Assembly: GCF_037975245.1 (NCBI RefSeq)
Contig: NC_092562.1
Coordinates: 32,120,554-32,184,553 of the forward strand
Source of the DNA: Apostichopus japonicus
Lineage: Eukaryota; Echinodermata; Holothuroidea; Aspidochirotida; Stichopodidae
Direction of reading: 5' to 3'
Length of the DNA stretch: 64,000 nt
Shown here: positions 51,101 through 57,100 of the stretch, one piece after another
Position numbering within the stretch: position 1 is the stretch's first letter
Layout: each line of letters begins with the position of its first letter
Notes under the pieces: model-generated
Seen by the model: the letters and a program-made list of their open reading frames with translations, nothing else
What the model was told of the DNA's origin: nothing
Database searches by the model: none
Position numbers and translations under genes: made by a program

Positions 51101-54100
51101 CGAAGACACAAGAACACACCCCCTACAATGCCTAGTAATCACTCACAACTTTACGAAAAACTGTTCATAAGTTACCATAGTTACCCAATCAAAGTTTATT
51201 CCTAAGTTGAAAGAATTTTCCTTTTTCCCCAACCACTATCAGCAAGTCGAACAATCCCAGCCTGTTCTGATCCCTTCCCATTACAGCATGTAAAGAATTT
51301 TTTAGTAATGACGATTAAAATAAATTAAGCTTCAATGGCTACTTTTGACGACATATTTGGAAGCTTACAATTGAGCGTTGTAGGTTACACAAAATTATTA
51401 CGGAAGCATGTGATCAAAGCGACCGTGAAACTTTACACAAGTTTGCACTGAAGAAGTTCCTATGGTATGAATGCACATTCTGCTTTAATTTTAACTCTCA
51501 ATGCAGAGTGAATAAACATACTGTGAGATGTAAAATACTTGTATCAGAGATGTTATCTTCCCATAAAATTAATAAATTGTCTCAACTAATAACATTTTGT
51601 AATCAAAACAATGATTCAATATTACGTGATAGTCTCAGACACAATTCAACAGTACTGCTTACCATTACAGTGTTTCTTGTCCAAACTTGTGACAACAAGG
51701 CCTAATGTTATGATATTTGAGTGCACAGTGGTCTCTAAGTCTAGATAGAAGTTCTCACTAGCCAAACGCTACCCATCACCGGATAGCTGACAATTTGGCC
51801 TTTCATGGCACTATCAATTTTCCGTACCATGACCATGACAATTTTTTTTTGAAAAAGAGCCTGAAGTTTTTGTCACTTGTAAACAACCTCTTCACTCAGT
51901 ATAAAACTTTTGTACGCTGCTCCTGGGAGGCCACAATTGACCCAATATTTGTACCACATGTACTTCCATTCATGCTCCCCAACATGCAAGCCACAAAAAC
52001 CAGATCCTAGTTGATAACATATCAAAAAATATGTTCCCCTGCTGCTTTTTATCACTTTTCCTGATAGAGAACATTTTGGAGGATTGAAAAGACTCTAATA
52101 GGAGTAATATGCCCACCTCCATAGATGCAAGAACGTTTCCAGACAATGGGTAAGGGACTATAACACAATCATGGGAAATTTGTAAAAGCATCATTGACTA
52201 TTTTTAGCTTGCAAATCTCTGTAATGGAAATATTGTTAATTCTTACTTATTTTCAAAGTCAAATTAAATCATCTTAAGATTGGAAGAAATTTTGGTTCTT
52301 TTGATAAGAACTTGTGTATCTTACTTTCAAACAAAGATATTCATTCCAAAATGTGTTTTCTTATTGTTTTGGATATCACTATTTGTGAGTGTGTATAGAT
52401 GGGACTGTTTCTCGATAAAAATAAAAATAAAATAAACAGTTTGTGCCTGCCAGACACAGAATCCTGCATTTGAAGCAATGATGATTGAACTGTTCTACCT
52501 GTATAATTAAACTGCCCTGCTCGGACTGAATCATATTCTCTTGTTTGTAAGACAAGTGGCAAAACTCGCCACAGTGAAAATATGGAAGTTGGAGTTGCAC
52601 GCGGAGGTAGCTTGGCTAAAGTACAAAGTTAGTCAGGATGATCCGGCAAAAATTATCTCCATTAAACTGTCTCTTTGTGGCAAACATGGAAAAACATAAA
52701 CAACAAAAAAACTACCATGCTGCGATGATTAGAGGGATTCAACATAATACAACTCTAATAATAGCTTTTAGTGTCCAGTTCATACAAATAGAATCAACAG
52801 TCACAAAATGTGCAATTCTTTTGCTATACAAAACCAATTATGTGTAGCATTCTTTGCTATGCATAAATGGGCACTAAATCAAACGCTGTTCATATCAGAC
52901 AAACCATTGAAGATGATGGATCTCAGCATCAATGGGTTGTTGTCATGGCTACTTAAAGTGACAGAAGCCAAATCTGAATATTCCAAGTACTCTCTAGTGA
53001 CATGTCCACTATTTGTACTTTCAATCACTTTAAGGAAAGGATCAAACAACTACAAATCTGTTACACTGGCTGAGCATATCAATAACAATACCTGTGATTC
53101 ACTGCTGCATTGTGGGAGATTAGCCAAAGTTTCATTGAGTAATATCCAATCATCAATAAGGGCTTCTGTCTCATTGGCTTGAAGAGTGGCTAACTCATTT
53201 TCCAGCAAGAAACTCATTCCACCAAATCTGAAATAAGCAACATAGATATGAACTATGATTCACAATCAAACAAACTTTCAAATTTTTCTAAATCACCATG
53301 GTACATATCAAGTGAAAGACAATGTAAGAATAAATACTAAATTGTAAAAAAACTTAAATCCATACACCAGTGCAATTGGTGAGTTTCCCAATCTCTAAGA
53401 CATTGACAGGAATATACTCCTTGAATATTGGTCCCACTCAGCTGTTGTCAATGAGACATGTGCACAGATTACAACTGGAACAATCAAGCAAATACAAACC
53501 TTATAGCCTGGAATATAGCCAAATATCATCCACACATCAAAGAGGTAGTTTTTAACCTTATAGCCTGGAATATAGCCAAATATCATCCACACATCAAAGA
53601 AGTAGTTTTCAATTTCACTCTAGCAAGCTTTGCCAGATTCACCTGTTGTAAATGTTTTCCTCTCTGTGGTGGCTAATAACAAAACTTTCTGAATGCATGT
53701 GTCAAGAATAACGACTAATGCATCAGTCAGATGATGATTGGCATAGTTCTCCCATCTGTGTATTGCAGCTGATGGCATTAAATGGACTATGGAAGAAAGA
53801 CTAACCTCTTTAAGATGAAGTCCTCTGTGGTTTTGATCACATAATCACTCAGGTTCATTGAGGTCAGGTTGTGTAGTGTGTCAGTGGTTTGCAAAACTCG
53901 ATAAGATGGTGAAGGACCCTCTGCATCATCAGGGCACTTTTGGAAACCAGTTGAACAGGAACACATGAGGGATCCATTCAAGTACTCCTCTAAGAGCTCC
54001 TTTGGATATTGTGGCTTGACCCAGTCAGTCAACCCTGACTTCTCACAAGGGAAGCCATCATCCCTGCCAACAAACAATCAGACTATAACACTGCTTATAA

Positions 54101-57100
54101 TGTGAGGGAGGCAGTCAGAAATATGTTAAGTAATGATACACTGCCCAAAGCACTTTGGAGGTTACAAAATGCATACAAACTGAGTTGCAGTTAGTGAGAC
54201 TTGGTTGCTATGTACATAGAATGGGTTTGGGAGAGTATATGAAGAAGTACAGTCATTTTCAACATATGTTTCACTCCCAAAGTTTTAAATCAGTTATGAT
54301 AGCAAAAAACTATTAAACTCTTACTTTAAATGATCCCCTGCAGTGCATCTTGTTCCAATTCCTGAGCCATTAGTAAGTTCTTCTTCCATAATGTTGCTGA
54401 GTGCGTTCAGTCCATTTTCATTGCTGTAGAGGACATTACTTTCTGGTTGGTAGATCCATGGAGCTAGAAGCAATGACTGTGGTTGCTGAATAGGCCCTTT
54501 TAGTGTTGAGAAAATCATTGCAAATAGAATGAATACAGCAGGAAGAATCACCTGTAAAAGAAGAAATATCCGTTACAGCATCAGGTAATTAAAAAGGCAC
54601 ATTACCTCAAATCCTGCCTGCAGCCTTTTCTTCCAGACATAACACAATAGAAATATTAAATATGACATGAATTGTCACATTTGTGTTGGGCTGTGAATGC
54701 TCTTCATAATAATAAAGGAAGATGTCCCAGTGCCCTAGCAGTGTGCAGATCTCTCACTACATACCACACAGTTCATTACTGCATGTTCCTAGGCCTGTTT
54801 GAACTTCAGTGTTGCACATTCACAATTCCTCAAAACCTGGGAAGAAATAATCATTCTGCCATACAACACATAGTCAAAACTTGAGTGTTTCTTGGAAGAT
54901 TTGTTTCTAACATAGGATGTAAGCCACCTTCTTGTTCTAAAGATTCAAAAGAATGCTGAGCAAGGTTTGTGTAATTCCATTTATCCTACAATCCCATTTG
55001 CAAATGGAAACCCCAAACTGGATGCGTTTACAAATGAACTTGCTTGGCGGGTTTAGTAAACTTTCAGTGAGTGTATTGCCTATGTACTTCATTGTGCCCT
55101 TTGTGCTGCTGGTGAAGTGCTGACTACATCCAACCATAGCGCAACTGATCCAACGTTTACCCTGGATGCTTTGCAGTGTTTGTAAACTCCACAAAAATTA
55201 CAATACCTAGTAAATAACTTTGGCCCAATGTCTGTTAATGAATCAAATCAATGGCTACTTTTCATGCTGCATGAAGTAAAGTGGTTTACAACTAATGTTG
55301 CACCGAAACATTGATGAAGGATGTGGTCAAGGGAGCCATGAAATTGACATCAGTTTACAATGAAGAAATCAATGTGGTTGTGTTATGAAATGCACATTTT
55401 ACATTAGCAGCTCTCAATGCGGAAAGAACAAACATACTGTGCGATGAAAAATCCTTTTCATATCAGAGACGTCCAGCTTCCTAAATTCATAGAATGTTTT
55501 AACTCATAACATTTTGTGATCAAAACAATGATTCAGATATTAAATGTTAGTCTCAGAAACAATTCAAGTGCATCTTCTTACCATGGATGCTTGTTGTCAA
55601 ATGTACGTATGTGACAACAAGGCCTAACATAATATTTGAGTGCACACATACAATAGCCTATACCACAAACTTGACTATCTCTACACAGGGGAAAGTAATG
55701 TTACAAGTTGTTGCAGTTAAATCACCATACTTTGTGCTCATTGAGCTCTGAAGATGCAAGAATGTTTGCAGACAAAGGGTACAGGACTTATAGCCAATCA
55801 AATCACAGTAAACTTTTAAAAACATCTCTGTAATAGAAATGTTGTCAGCTCTGCACTGAAGCAACTTGGGGTTGATTGTTATGATTTTATTTGTTGTGAC
55901 ACAATCATTTGTAGGTTTGTAAGAAATTTTCAAGAAGTTGTGGATTTTATTTCTGACACGAAGATGTTCAATCATAATGCGTTCTGTTAACGTTTGACAT
56001 AGGCCTAGTAGTGAGTGTGTGTATTTGTTTCTCAAAAAGTAAGGTTGCATTCGTCAGATGCAAGAGTCTGATTGAAGCAGGGGCAAACATTGCATCCTGG
56101 ACACAGCATCCTGCGTTTGTTACAATACTGTTTGGATTTTGGTTTTACTCACATTCTCCCCTTCTCTCATAATAAACTAAATGAATTCAGAAACGAGTGT
56201 ATGTTCAGTGGAATTTTACCTGAGCCAGAAATCCTTTCAAACTTCTAGAGGTGTGTTTGAATCTCTTTAGAATAAGTGCCGCATACTGCTGGACCCCTAG
56301 AGCGGCTCCCTTCACTTTGAGGTGTCGGAGCTCCAAAAGATCCTCTGGAATCCCACCTGACTGCAGAACTGGATCTTGAACATAACAACAGGGAGATGTT
56401 ATTGACGGCTGCAATACAACTAGATCTTAAAAATAACAACAGGGAGATGTTATTGATGGCTGCAATACAACTAGATCTTGAACATAACAACAGGGAGATG
56501 TTATTGAGAGCTGCAATACAACTAGATCTTGAATTTATCAACAGGAAGATGTTATTGATGGCTGCAATACAACTAGATCTTGAACATAACAACAGGGAGA
56601 TGTTATTGATGGCTGCAATACAACTAGATCTTGAACATAACAACAGGGAGATGTTATTGAGAGCTGCAATACAACTAGATCTTGAATTTATCAACAGGGA
56701 GATGTTATTGATGGCTGCAATACAACTAGATCTTGAACATAACAACAGGAAGATGTTATTGAGAGCTGCAATACAACTAGATCTTGAACATAACAACAGG
56801 GAGATGTTATTGAGAGCTGCAATACAACTAGATCTTGAATTTATCAACAGGAAGATGTTATTGATGGCTGCAATACAACTAGATCTTGAACATAACAACA
56901 GGAAGATGTTATTGAGAGCTGCAATACAACTAGATCTTGAATTTATCAACAGGGAGATGTAATTGAGAGCTGCAATACAACTAGATCTTGAACATAACAA
57001 CAGGGAGATGTTATTGATGGCTGCAATACAACTAGATCTTGAACATAACAACAGGAAGATGTTATTGATGGCTGCAATACAACTAGATCTTGAACGAAAC

